This document shows, piece by piece, positions 8,329 through 16,006 of a stretch of 50,109 nt of DNA. The notes beneath the pieces were generated by a model, which saw only the letters and a list, made by a program, of their open reading frames with translations, did not search any database and had not been told where the DNA came from. Positions within the stretch are counted from its first letter, which is position 1. Every line of letters starts with the position of its first letter. Both the position numbers and the translations under genes were made by a program. Origin of the DNA: Eubacteriales Family XIII. Incertae Sedis bacterium (lineage in GTDB: Bacteria > Bacillota > Clostridia > Peptostreptococcales > Anaerovoracaceae); contig JAISED010000053.1 in the NCBI GenBank assembly GCA_031264295.1, positions 1 through 50,109 of the forward strand, read 5' to 3'.

Positions 8329-11300
8329 CTAGGATGTGACAGCGCCTCCTGTAGTTGCCGCGGCTTCACCTTCCGCTGAAGGCGCCGTGACAGCGCCAGC
8401 GCTCGTCGCAGGCGCTTCATCCGCTGTCGGCGTCTCCGCATCTCCGATTGCCGAAGCCGCATTAGCCACATAGTCTATAACGCCGCATATGATCTTCGCG
8501 GTCTCTTCCCGTGTCGCGTTAGCTGCCGGATCGAAGGAACCGTCCGTGCGTCCGCTCACTATATTGAGCTGCTTAAGCATACTCACCGCATCCTTAGCGT
8601 AGTCGCCAACCAAGCCTGCATCCGGGAATGTTCCACCGTCAGCCGCCGGAAGCGCCACATTCAGCGTTATCAGCGTTCTGTACAAGATCGTGCATATGTC
8701 CTGACGCGTAATCCTGTCATTCGGTGCAAAGCGATCCTCGCTTACACCGTTGATGACATTACTCGCGGAGGCTTTGTCCACAAACTCCTTGTACCAGTCG
8801 CCCGCGTTTACATCAGCAAATGTCTTTACTTCAGCGCCCGCCTGAATGTTGAGCGCCAACACAGCCATCTTAGTGAATTCGGCGCGGGTTACATCGCCTC
8901 TGGGATCGATAGATCCGTCTGTACGTCCTGATATGATCTGCGCCGTAACAAGCCTCTCAACGAAGGCTTTCGCCCAGTCAGAAACATCTGCAGCGTCACG
9001 GAAAGGCGCCAGCGGGCCGCTTACTACGCCGTCCTCATCGCCCGGCGTGACAGCAGGCGTCGTCGTTACCGGCTGCGTCGTGCTTGGGCTGCTGCTGCTT
9101 CCGCCGCCGCCTCCGAATGAACCTGTGCTGCGCCATGAGGCTGTAAGCACGATGTCCTCCGTTATGGGCGTCGCAAAATCGAAGGCTGTGTTAGTACCTT
9201 CGATGAGCCATCCCTCGAATCTGTATCCGCCTCTCGCGGGATCCGCCGGTCTCTCCACGACCGCGCCGTCCGGCGCGTATACGACGCTCTCAGCGCTTTG
9301 ATTCTTGAATTTGACTGTATAAATCGTATCCCCTACAGGCGCCATTGAGACGCTCGAAAGGTAGAAGCTATCCGTACCCGAAAGCACGATCTCGATCTGC
9401 TGTTTATCATACGCAACAGTCGGTTTGCTGTAAATGAATTCTCCATCCACCTGAGACCAGTCGATCGTCCACAGATCGGCGCGCGCAGCGGCGACTTGCT
9501 CATCTACCGAAACGCCGTCCTTATAGGAAACGATTTTAATCGTGGCGTCCGGCCTATCTGCGGCAGTGGCATATGTCACAGTTGGAATAATCTGAGCTTT
9601 CACCTTGTAGGTGTAGCCATCCTGCAATGCCCATGAATCCAGGGTTTGAACGACTCCGCCGCCGGCATTCCTGCCGCTTACAAACAGCGATGTCTGAGAA
9701 TACGTCTGATCGCTTGAATTCGCGGCGCTCGCACCTGCTCCCTGCCAGTAAATCGCCGGATTGGTGGCGATGGTCTTGATCAACTGCCCGCTCACCGGTG
9801 TCGCCGCGCCGTCGAATGTGAAATTATCTACTGTGATATCTCCGCCCGTAAAGGTAAGGCGGAAATCCTTAAAGCCATACGCCGCTCTGTCGCCTGTATC
9901 CAGCGCGGCGGCGTAGCTGCCGCCTGCTGCGCCTGCGGGAACCCTCACGACGCCAATAAGCGTGTTAGCTGCAGGGACGTCGACCCTGACCTCGATCGCG
10001 CCGCCGCTTGCGGAACTGACGCCGTTGGCGAGTATGCGCGTATTATGAGCGGAAAGACCGTTGGCAAAGTTGAAGTTGTCGTACTCCAATGCCGCGCCGC
10101 TCGACAGGGTGAGTCCGCCTGTCGCGGGAGCTATAGTACCGCTCTGACCGTCGTTATCCTCCGCCTGAAGCACATCAGCATATATATGCTGATTCAGCCC
10201 CGGCAGATATGAATTGCTCGCACTATAAACGAAGGTCGTTACACTCAACGGCGCCAATGTCGCGTCAAAGTCGGCGCCGCCGACAACCGTAATCGGAGCA
10301 AGCCTTTTAATATTCTCGCTGGGAGACGTGCGGTAAGGCGTCACTGCAGTCGGGGAACCCCCTACGTTGCTCAAGTTAAATGTAAGGGTTTTAGGCGCGT
10401 CCGCCTCGTTAATAACCACAATGGCAAAATCATTGCCGTTCTTATAAGCCGTTACATTCGCGCCTTTATAGGGATTGATGCGATCCACGCCTACCCGGAC
10501 GTATCCGGCGTTAACAAAGCGTGAGAACTGACCCGATGTGTAATAGGCCTTTATTATTGAATGCTGACCCGTGAGCGAAGGTCTCACCAGGGCATTGGTT
10601 CCGGCGCTGAGGCCGCTGAGATGTGAGCCCAGATTACCTGTTGGCCACCACCACATGAAGGCCGTAAATCCGGGATCGCTGCCAAAGAGATTGGCCAGCG
10701 TTCTAGCCGCCAAAAGCCCGTTCGCGTCTCTCGGAGTACCCAGCTCCGCCATCCATATGTCCTCATATTCCCTGAGATACGAAGGATAGAAGGGGTCTTC
10801 CAGCGTTGGATCCGTATTACCCTGTGCCGCCGCAATCCTCGCTTCATAGTTCATTTGATTGTATTCATAAAGGTGCGTTGAATAGATCGACGCTTTGCCG
10901 TTGGTATACGTGGTATTATCATAGATTTCGCTGTTAGACATCATCGTTCCGTAACCCGGTCTGTCAGTGGTGCCCAGGTCGACGGGACTGGTCGAACGAT
11001 CCTGACGCGTGCCTTCAGGCGCCGCGATCTTAGGATTGGGATAGCCGTCCGGCCCGTATACTGCGGCAAAACTGGTCTGATATGCCTCCCACACCGGGAA
11101 CAGATAATCCAACAGGAAGCGTTCATAATCGTCTCCCTGGAAGACATATCCCGAATAACCGTGGGCGATCTCCGTTTCGTTTGTAGGCGAAAGCGCGTAA
11201 ATCGGCACCCCATAGTGAGCCATCATGCCATAAGCGTATTCCGCAAGATAGATGGCGAACTCATCATAATACTCATTCAGAAGCATGGGATATTCGTCCT

Positions 11301-12702
11301 TGGGCTGCCCTGTGGGATTCCACGGATAGTCGTTTCTCACGTTCTGATTGCTCTTCATCCAGTAGGGCGGACTCCACAAGGATGCATAGAACTTCACCTC
11401 GGGGCGAACCGCCATAACCTGCTTGGCAAACCAGATCTGGTCTTCGTCAAAGGTTTCTTCACCGAAGCGATCGCCGAACTGCTTGTAGGTAGCCGGATCG
11501 AAATCCGGATTATTCCAGATAAGGCCGCTTAGATCGCCGTCAAAAGCGGGCGGCGTAGGCCATATGGTATCATTAGGACCGTCCCATATATGATCGCCCC
11601 ACTGCAGAAGTCCGTCCACAGTGTTGATATTGGCGCGACCCATCAGATTCTCAAAAGCCGATGGCGTGCTGGTGTTGATCACGCCGCCGTCGCCGATGAT
11701 GAAACGGACGATGTCCATGCCTACGCCTGCCTCTTCATCCATGGCCATATCAAAGGCCGCCAGTCCCAGATTCTCATCGCGCGCAGTAATGCCGTGAGCG
11801 TTAAAGGCGTCATAAATCTGCTTGAAACCCGCCCATTTATGGAAGGCCCAGGAACCGCCGACGCCCTCTATAGTCTGATACGTATCATTGAAGTCGATCG
11901 TAACCGCATTGGTGTCAGGAACCGGTGTTACCCACACACTATACAGATCCGCACCCTCGTCCCTGCCGTCAACTCGGTCGCCGGGCTTCAGCTCAAGAAC
12001 AAGCTCCCCGTTCGGTTTCCTGTAATCCGACGTAGACCAACCGGCGAAGACCTTGTTAGGATCGTCAGGAACAGTGCCCGGTGTTATATCTTCCACAACC
12101 GCGCTGAAATCAGCGCCTATGCGAACTTCCTGTTCGTCCGGAGGCGTTCCCGTCGCGTCCACCAGATGATATCTAACAGTGCCGTAATGCGCGTTCTTCT
12201 CTTTCCAGTTCGCGTATAAATACAAGATGGGATTTGTATGAGCGGTGTTATAATCCTCCACTACCTTGTCATATGTCACTCGGTCATTTTCGAAATCCCA
12301 AGGGCGGAACTCCCTGCCGTACAGATCGTGACCCGTAAGCGCAGGCTCGGGGAGCTGATTACGGTAATAATCCCTTACCGCTGAGTCGGCGTACCAACCA
12401 AAGAACTCATATTCCACCCCGCCGTAGCTTACAATAGCGCCCAGCGTCAGCGCCGCCAGGCTTGTATTCGTTAAAAGCGTCAGGTCAACGAGATCACCCT
12501 CGGCGACATTGCTTATGATGTCGTCATTTATGCCGGTAAAGCTGGGTCTGTCCGGCATCCTGGAATGGAAGACCACATCATACGAACCGCCGGGCGTCAA
12601 GGTAGGGAACGGCGACACCGGGGGCGCGGCCCATACCGGTATGCTGCTTACCAGCACCGCCAAGGCAGTTATAAAAGCGAGAAACGGTTTTTTCATATTC
12701 AA
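8329..12702 (-). CDS. SLH-anchored, multi-domain GH30-like glycoside hydrolase
   Basis: The 1457-residue protein has a signal peptide (MNMKKPFLAFITALAVLVSS, cut near VWA). Residues 40-265 hold two InlB/Listeria-Bacteroides-type repeats (FFGWYAD...LYANW and VFAGWSTS...LYSVWV). Residues about 270-790 match the GH30 clan-A TIM barrel: SPPYWMKSNQ, the acid/base E509 in SPTNETEI, and the nucleophile E653 in IWMAELGTP, followed by the beta-sandwich that GH30 enzymes carry. Two carbohydrate-binding sandwiches follow (VLQAEDNDGQSG, CBM6-like; then a CBM4-like region), then a third InlB repeat, a Gly/Ser/Thr/Pro linker and three SLH domains near the C-terminus. The SLH domains should hold the enzyme on the cell wall. 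Substrate is unknown; GH30 members cut beta-1,6-galactan, glucuronoxylan or beta-glucans. Confidence 0.85.
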   Translation of the reverse strand: MNMKKPFLAFITALAVLVSSIPVWAAPPVSPFPTLTPGGSYDVVFHSRMPDRPSFTGINDDIISNVAEGDLVDLTLLTNTSLAALTLGAIVSYGGVEYEFFGWYADSAVRDYYRNQLPEPALTGHDLYGREFRPWDFENDRVTYDKVVEDYNTAHTNPILYLYANWKEKNAHYGTVRYHLVDATGTPPDEQEVRIGADFSAVVEDITPGTVPDDPNKVFAGWSTSDYRKPNGELVLELKPGDRVDGRDEGADLYSVWVTPVPDTNAVTIDFNDTYQTIEGVGGSWAFHKWAGFKQIYDAFNAHGITARDENLGLAAFDMAMDEEAGVGMDIVRFIIGDGGVINTSTPSAFENLMGRANINTVDGLLQWGDHIWDGPNDTIWPTPPAFDGDLSGLIWNNPDFDPATYKQFGDRFGEETFDEDQIWFAKQVMAVRPEVKFYASLWSPPYWMKSNQNVRNDYPWNPTGQPKDEYPMLLNEYYDEFAIYLAEYAYGMMAHYGVPIYALSPTNETEIAHGYSGYVFQGDDYERFLLDYLFPVWEAYQTSFAAVYGPDGYPNPKIAAPEGTRQDRSTSPVDLGTTDRPGYGTMMSNSEIYDNTTYTNGKASIYSTHLYEYNQMNYEARIAAAQGNTDPTLEDPFYPSYLREYEDIWMAELGTPRDANGLLAARTLANLFGSDPGFTAFMWWWPTGNLGSHLSGLSAGTNALVRPSLTGQHSIIKAYYTSGQFSRFVNAGYVRVGVDRINPYKGANVTAYKNGNDFAIVVINEADAPKTLTFNLSNVGGSPTAVTPYRTSPSENIKRLAPITVVGGADFDATLAPLSVTTFVYSASNSYLPGLNQHIYADVLQAEDNDGQSGTIAPATGGLTLSSGAALEYDNFNFANGLSAHNTRILANGVSSASGGAIEVRVDVPAANTLIGVVRVPAGAAGGSYAAALDTGDRAAYGFKDFRLTFTGGDITVDNFTFDGAATPVSGQLIKTIATNPAIYWQGAGASAANSSDQTYSQTSLFVSGRNAGGGVVQTLDSWALQDGYTYKVKAQIIPTVTYATAADRPDATIKIVSYKDGVSVDEQVAAARADLWTIDWSQVDGEFIYSKPTVAYDKQQIEIVLSGTDSFYLSSVSMAPVGDTIYTVKFKNQSAESVVYAPDGAVVERPADPARGGYRFEGWLIEGTNTAFDFATPITEDIVLTASWRSTGSFGGGGGSSSSPSTTQPVTTTPAVTPGDEDGVVSGPLAPFRDAADVSDWAKAFVERLVTAQIISGRTDGSIDPRGDVTRAEFTKMAVLALNIQAGAEVKTFADVNAGDWYKEFVDKASASNVINGVSEDRFAPNDRITRQDICTILYRTLITLNVALPAADGGTFPDAGLVGDYAKDAVSMLKQLNIVSGRTDGSFDPAANATREETAKIICGVIDYVANAASAIGDAETPTADEAPATSAGAVTAPSAEGEAAATTGGAVTS

Positions 12703-12764
12703 GAAACTTCACCTCCTTAAAACAAAGACCTTAAAAAAGATCCATAAACAAAGAGCCTATCGCA

Positions 12765-12884
12765 CGGACATGTCGAGCGACCGCGCCGAGCTAAACTGTG
12801 CTCGGACATGTCAAACGACCACGCCGAGCCAAACTGTGCGCGGACATGTCAAACGATCAGGCCACGTCAAGCTCCGCTGTGCGC
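12765..12884 (-). repeat. Three 38-bp tandem repeats in the GH30-like leader
   Basis: Units start at 12765, 12803 and 12841 with CGGACATGTC and share the pattern CGGACATGTCAAACGACCACGCCGAG. The third is more diverged toward its end. They lie between the probable promoter at 12924-12952 and the start codon at 12702, so they would be transcribed as part of an untranslated leader of about 210 nt. ACATGT is itself a palindrome. Confidence 0.85.
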
Positions 12885-12923
12885 GAGCACAGCTCAACTC
12901 AATAAATACACTCCGCGACTATA

Positions 12924-12952
12924 TTTATATCACGCTTCAACGCAGATTGCAA
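12924..12952 (-). promoter_or_regulatory. Sigma-A-type promoter for the GH30-like gene
   Basis: On the minus strand TTGCAA (12952-12947) and TATAAA (12929-12924) are separated by exactly 17 bp. It points toward the GH30-like gene across the 38-bp repeat leader. Confidence 0.6.
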
Positions 12953-13011
12953 TAGCTTAATGGGAATAATCATTTGCTTTCTTACGGCTTTCTTACGGCG
13001 CATAGAAGCAG

Positions 13012-13040
13012 TTGCATTTTCCATTCGGAAGCGGTATACT
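13012..13040 (+). promoter_or_regulatory. Sigma-A-type promoter for the toxin-antitoxin pair
   Basis: TTGCAT (13012-13017) and TATACT (13035-13040) are separated by 17 bp, about 70 bp before the antitoxin start. AbrB-type antitoxins commonly repress such promoters together with their toxin. Confidence 0.65.
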
Positions 13041-13106
13041 AATAGTGCAAATAGGGATTGTAGGGATTTAATGTTGGCTCCATCCAAATTTATTTAGGAG
13101 GTCATT

Positions 13107-13385
13107 TTGTCTATGAACAATATACTTGTGGAAAATGCAAAAATTATGGCAAAGGGACAAATTACCTTGCCGAAAGACATACGCGATGTTTTAGGCGTCG
13201 GCATGGGCGACCGCGTAACGCTGATTTGTCGCGATAATCAGGTTATTATGATGAACGCAGCGATTTACGCTATGAATATGCTTCAAGAGGGCATGAAAGG
13301 CGAGTTTGAAAAGGCGGGCATTATGAACGACGACGACGTTATGGATTTGGTGAAAGAGGTGCGCTTGGAGATTGAGGGCTCATGA
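13107..13385 (+). CDS. AbrB/MazE-type antitoxin
   Basis: The 92-residue protein has an N-terminal swapped-hairpin AbrB/SpoVT domain (MAKGQITLPKDIRDVLGVGMGDRVTLI) that binds DNA as a dimer, and a C-terminal helical part that would wrap the toxin. It overlaps the PIN-domain gene by four bases, the usual arrangement of antitoxin and toxin. AGGAGG at 13096-13101 fits either the TTG at 13107 (5-nt gap) or the ATG at 13113 (11-nt gap); the start is therefore uncertain by two codons. Expected role: neutralise the PIN ribonuclease and repress the shared promoter. Confidence 0.85.
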   Translation: MSMNNILVENAKIMAKGQITLPKDIRDVLGVGMGDRVTLICRDNQVIMMNAAIYAMNMLQEGMKGEFEKAGIMNDDDVMDLVKEVRLEIEGS

Positions 13386-13795
13386 GATGTCTGATTGATA
13401 CAAACGTCCTGATCTCGGCGTCGCGGAACCGTGAGGGAAGCCCATACCGAGCTTTCTTAAAAGCTGTTACCATTCCCCATCAGGGAGTTGTCTGCGACCA
13501 AAACCTTGACGAGTTGCGACGTGTCTATAACCGCAAATTCCCGGATAAACTGGACTTGTTGCAAGCTTTTCTCGCTTTCGCCCTGCCTGTCCTTGAAGTA
13601 GTGAATACTCCCGCGCTTGATTTGGAAGTGGAAATGAAAATCCGCGATATTTCAGACCGTTCTATCTTGCGAGCCGCTATCGCGGCGAATGTGGACGTGA
13701 TTATTACAGGCGACAAGGATTTTTTAGAATCCGGCGTGAGCGATCCCCGGATAATGACCGCCGCCGAATTCGTGCAAGAAAAAAAGTCAATCTGA
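13382..13795 (+). CDS. PIN-domain ribonuclease toxin
   Basis: The 137-residue protein is a complete PIN domain: the first acidic residue D6 in CLIDTNVLISA, a Glu/Asp pair in DELRRVY, and the C-terminal cluster DRSILRAAIAANVDVIITGDKDFL that supplies the remaining acidic metal ligands. It has the layout of COG1569-type putative toxins, which cut RNA when not held by the antitoxin. Its ATG overlaps the antitoxin stop (ATGA). Its end overlaps by 9 bp the end of the convergent gene at 13787. Confidence 0.88.
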   Translation: MRCLIDTNVLISASRNREGSPYRAFLKAVTIPHQGVVCDQNLDELRRVYNRKFPDKLDLLQAFLAFALPVLEVVNTPALDLEVEMKIRDISDRSILRAAIAANVDVIITGDKDFLESGVSDPRIMTAAEFVQEKKSI

Positions 13796-14158
13796 AAAGT
13801 TTATCTCAAATACTTGACCTGTATCAATACTCACTCGACATGGTTTAGGTATTCTTGCCTCATAATTATCTATCGCTGTGAAGTAATCAGGTTGATTATC
13901 GGGCGCAATCACCTGCGTTGTGTATATATACCCTTCGCTAACCGAGAATAGTGGTTCTTTTTCTTGATAATAACCAAAATAACCGTTCGGCCGTGTTTCG
14001 ACCCCTTCTTTTATGATACGTAGATTATCCATTACAGGTCCCAGCAGAGGTCCTGGTTGATGCTCAAGTTTCATTAGTATTTTCAAATCGCCTTTTATAT
14101 AAGTTGTGTAATTATTCTCACTCCAGAAATAATTATCTGCCGATAGAACCCTTCTCAT
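13787..14158 (-). CDS. Small hypothetical protein
   Basis: I do not recognise the family. About 123 residues, soluble, no signal peptide or membrane segment, rich in Tyr and Asn, predicted mostly beta (YFWSENNYTTYIKGDLKILMKL, GYIYTTQVI). I place the start at 14158 because GGAGG sits 5 nt before this ATG; an ATG four codons upstream (14170) overlaps that ribosome site itself. The gene starts right at the end of a decayed coding fragment (the fragment's stop overlaps this ATG) and is convergent with the PIN toxin gene. Confidence 0.55.
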   Translation of the reverse strand: MRRVLSADNYFWSENNYTTYIKGDLKILMKLEHQPGPLLGPVMDNLRIIKEGVETRPNGYFGYYQEKEPLFSVSEGYIYTTQVIAPDNQPDYFTAIDNYEARIPKPCRVSIDTGQVFEINFSD

Positions 14159-14335
14159 TTTTGCCTCCATGCCGTACCGTCAGAATCTATTTTTGTCACA
14201 ATCACGTTTCCGTCAAAACCGAATCACCGCAAACCGCCGTAGTAGCCAAGCGGAATAATCGTATCAGCGGCGGAGAAAATATCTCCGCCGACAGTCACGG
14301 CATTTAAAGACGTTATCTGATCTTCAGGCACCCGT
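14155..14335 (-). pseudogene. Decayed coding fragment, copy 3 of a repeated element
   Basis: On the minus strand the sequence reads as coding, VPEDQITSLNAVTVGGDIF then SAADTIIPLGYYGGLR, a single TGA, then FGFDGNVIVTKIDSDGTAWRQK and a stop. It resembles one blade of the repeats in secreted beta-propeller-like proteins (patterns such as D-YWVVKLDSNG-WQK). This comparison is from memory and uncertain. It contains a strong hairpin (GGCGGAGA/TCTCCGCC at 14269-14289). Similar fragments lie at 15080 and 15910. Confidence 0.5.
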
Positions 14336-14338
14336 TTA

Positions 14339-15058
14339 TTAGAAGTATGATTGATACAACCTGAGTGCTCTGCCAAACCAATACGGGGTTATGTCTGGGT
14401 GCCCTTCCGGCTGATATATCCGTAAATCTCCGTCAAGCATCCATTCGAAGCTTTCGTTTTCGAAATCCCAAATGCGATAATATACCCGAGAACCAACATC
14501 ACTATAGGATAGTCCGCGTTCAGGCAAAGAAACGGGATACAGCACCATGTATAATCTTTTTTCCAAACCCGTGCTTTCATTGAGGTGTTCCCGGATATAG
14601 GCGTCCAAGACATCCTTTGCCGCATTTCCAATCTCCGCCGACGCTTCCTTGCTGACATCTTTTGAACCGAGAAATATTTTGATTTCCAATTCCTCGTTGT
14701 CATAAATGTTACTGTGGTTTTCGGTTGTCGTAAGAGTTGTTCCGACACTCTGCTGCAAATATAGTTTTACATCTTCTATACGGCTGTCGCATACCTTGAG
14801 AGCAGATAATACATCCCCGTATTCAACATAAGGCCGCAGGTACAAGGCGCCTATCGTGCCTGCCGAAAGCATAGGCGTTAGAAACACCACAATGCATACT
14901 GCAATCGAAATGCGCCTTTTTTTTCTCATTTTTTTGCTCTTTTTTTTGCTCAGCATCAGAAACCCAGTCGCTGCAAGGAGGGATGCGAGAAATGTAAGAA
15001 TCAACAGGGAAGCAAACCCCAAAAATATTGATAAAAGAATAAACAATCCGCGAAACAT
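14339..15058 (-). CDS. Membrane protein, first of a paralogous pair
   Basis: Family not recognised. The 239-residue protein has two N-terminal membrane helices (FRGLFILLSIFLGFASLLIL and SIAVCIVVFLTPMLSAGTIG) separated by a very basic stretch (KKKSKKMRKKRR). An extracytoplasmic-looking domain of about 160 residues follows (LSALKVCDSRIEDVKLYL, IFLGSKDV, FESFEWMLDG-type end). It is a clear paralogue of the gene at 15196-15888 (shared VCDSRIEDVKLY, EIGNAAKDV, YYRIWDFE, FEWMLDG and the ending QSYF). GGAGG lies just before the ATG, within the last bases of a decayed repeat copy. Confidence 0.7.
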   Translation of the reverse strand: MFRGLFILLSIFLGFASLLILTFLASLLAATGFLMLSKKKSKKMRKKRRISIAVCIVVFLTPMLSAGTIGALYLRPYVEYGDVLSALKVCDSRIEDVKLYLQQSVGTTLTTTENHSNIYDNEELEIKIFLGSKDVSKEASAEIGNAAKDVLDAYIREHLNESTGLEKRLYMVLYPVSLPERGLSYSDVGSRVYYRIWDFENESFEWMLDGDLRIYQPEGHPDITPYWFGRALRLYQSYF

Positions 15059-15079
15059 ATCAAAACCTCCAAAATCAAA

Positions 15080-15175
15080 TCATCGCAAACCGCTGGTGCA
15101 ACCAGGCGGAGTAATCGTATCAGCGGCGGAGAAAACGTCTCCGCCAACAGTCACGGCATTAAAGGTGTTGTCTGA
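15080..15175 (-). pseudogene. Decayed coding fragment, copy 2
   Basis: Reads DNTFNAVTVGGDVFSAADTI followed by TPPGCTSGLR and a stop on the minus strand; a one-base difference breaks the frame upstream relative to copy 3. The hairpin GGCGGAGA/TCTCCGCC is kept at 15125-15145. It lies between the two paralogous membrane-protein genes. Confidence 0.5.
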
Positions 15176-15195
15176 GGTTCAGGTGATCGTTTATA

Positions 15196-15888
15196 TTAGA
15201 AGTATGATTGAAACAACCCGACTGCGTAGTTAATCCAATACGAATCACCCATGGTTGGATGTCCTTCCGGAGCAAATACCCATAGATTTCCGTCAAGCAT
15301 CCATTCGAAGCTTTCTTTTTCAAAATCCCAAATGCGGTAATATACCCGAGAACCGAAGTCCCAATGATGATCTATGTCACCATCGGACATAAGAACGGGA
15401 TACAGCACCATGTATATGCGTTTTTCAAGACCGGAGCTGTCGTTTTGATGTTCCCTGATATAAGTATCCACGACATCCTTCGCTGCATTGCCGATCTCTG
15501 CCGCCGTTTCCTGCCTGACGTCTTTCGAACCGAGAAATATTATGATTTCCAATTGCTCATGGTCATAAGCGTCATAATAGTGTTCATTTGCTGTAAGAGC
15601 CGGACCGTGATCGGGATCAAAATACAATTTTACATCTTCTATGCGGCTGTCACAAACTTCAAGGGCGGATAACATGTCCCCATATTCGACATACGGACGC
15701 ATGAACATGGCGCCTACAGGGATCGCCGCAAGCACTGGCATCAAAAATACCACGATACATACCGCAATCAAGATGCGTTTTTTTTTGCTCCGCCGCATGT
15801 ACACGCGCGCCGCAATGAAGGCTATACAAAATGCTATAACCCACAAGGGGAGAAATCCGAAAAATAACATAAACAACGAAAGTAACAT
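15196..15888 (-). CDS. Membrane protein, second of the paralogous pair
   Basis: Family not recognised. The 230-residue protein has two N-terminal hydrophobic segments (LLSLFMLFFGFLPLWVIAFC and ILIAVCIVVFLMPVLAAIPV) around a basic loop (RRSKKKR). The C-terminal domain is about half identical by eye to the protein at 14339-15058. It differs at the N-terminus and in the loop after VKLYF. GGAGGG precedes the ATG inside the end of repeat copy 1. The pair looks like a tandem duplication that included the flanking debris. Confidence 0.7.
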   Translation of the reverse strand: MLLSLFMLFFGFLPLWVIAFCIAFIAARVYMRRSKKKRILIAVCIVVFLMPVLAAIPVGAMFMRPYVEYGDMLSALEVCDSRIEDVKLYFDPDHGPALTANEHYYDAYDHEQLEIIIFLGSKDVRQETAAEIGNAAKDVVDTYIREHQNDSSGLEKRIYMVLYPVLMSDGDIDHHWDFGSRVYYRIWDFEKESFEWMLDGNLWVFAPEGHPTMGDSYWINYAVGLFQSYF

Positions 15889-15909
15889 ATCAAACCCTCC
15901 AAAACCGGG

Positions 15910-15976
15910 TCACCGCAAACCGCCGTAGTAGCCAAGCAGAATAAACGTATCAGCGGCGGAGAAAATATCTCCGCCG
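15910..15976 (-). pseudogene. Decayed coding fragment, copy 1 (shortened)
   Basis: Only the 3' part is kept: GGDIFSAADTFILLGYYGGLR and a stop on the minus strand, with the hairpin at 15955-15975. Upstream of GGD the similarity to the other copies stops. It lies between the large protease gene and the first membrane-protein gene. Confidence 0.45.
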
Positions 15977-16006
15977 CAATTGTAGTTGCAATTCACAGTA
16001 ATCCGT

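Noticed and set aside
8846..9301. Plus-strand frame opposite the SLH region of the GH30-like gene
   Set aside because: SLH domains with conserved motifs are clear on the minus strand; the plus-strand product has no features of its own.
12765..12884. CRISPR-like repeats
   Set aside because: The 38-bp units adjoin directly with no spacers and only three copies; better described as a short tandem repeat.
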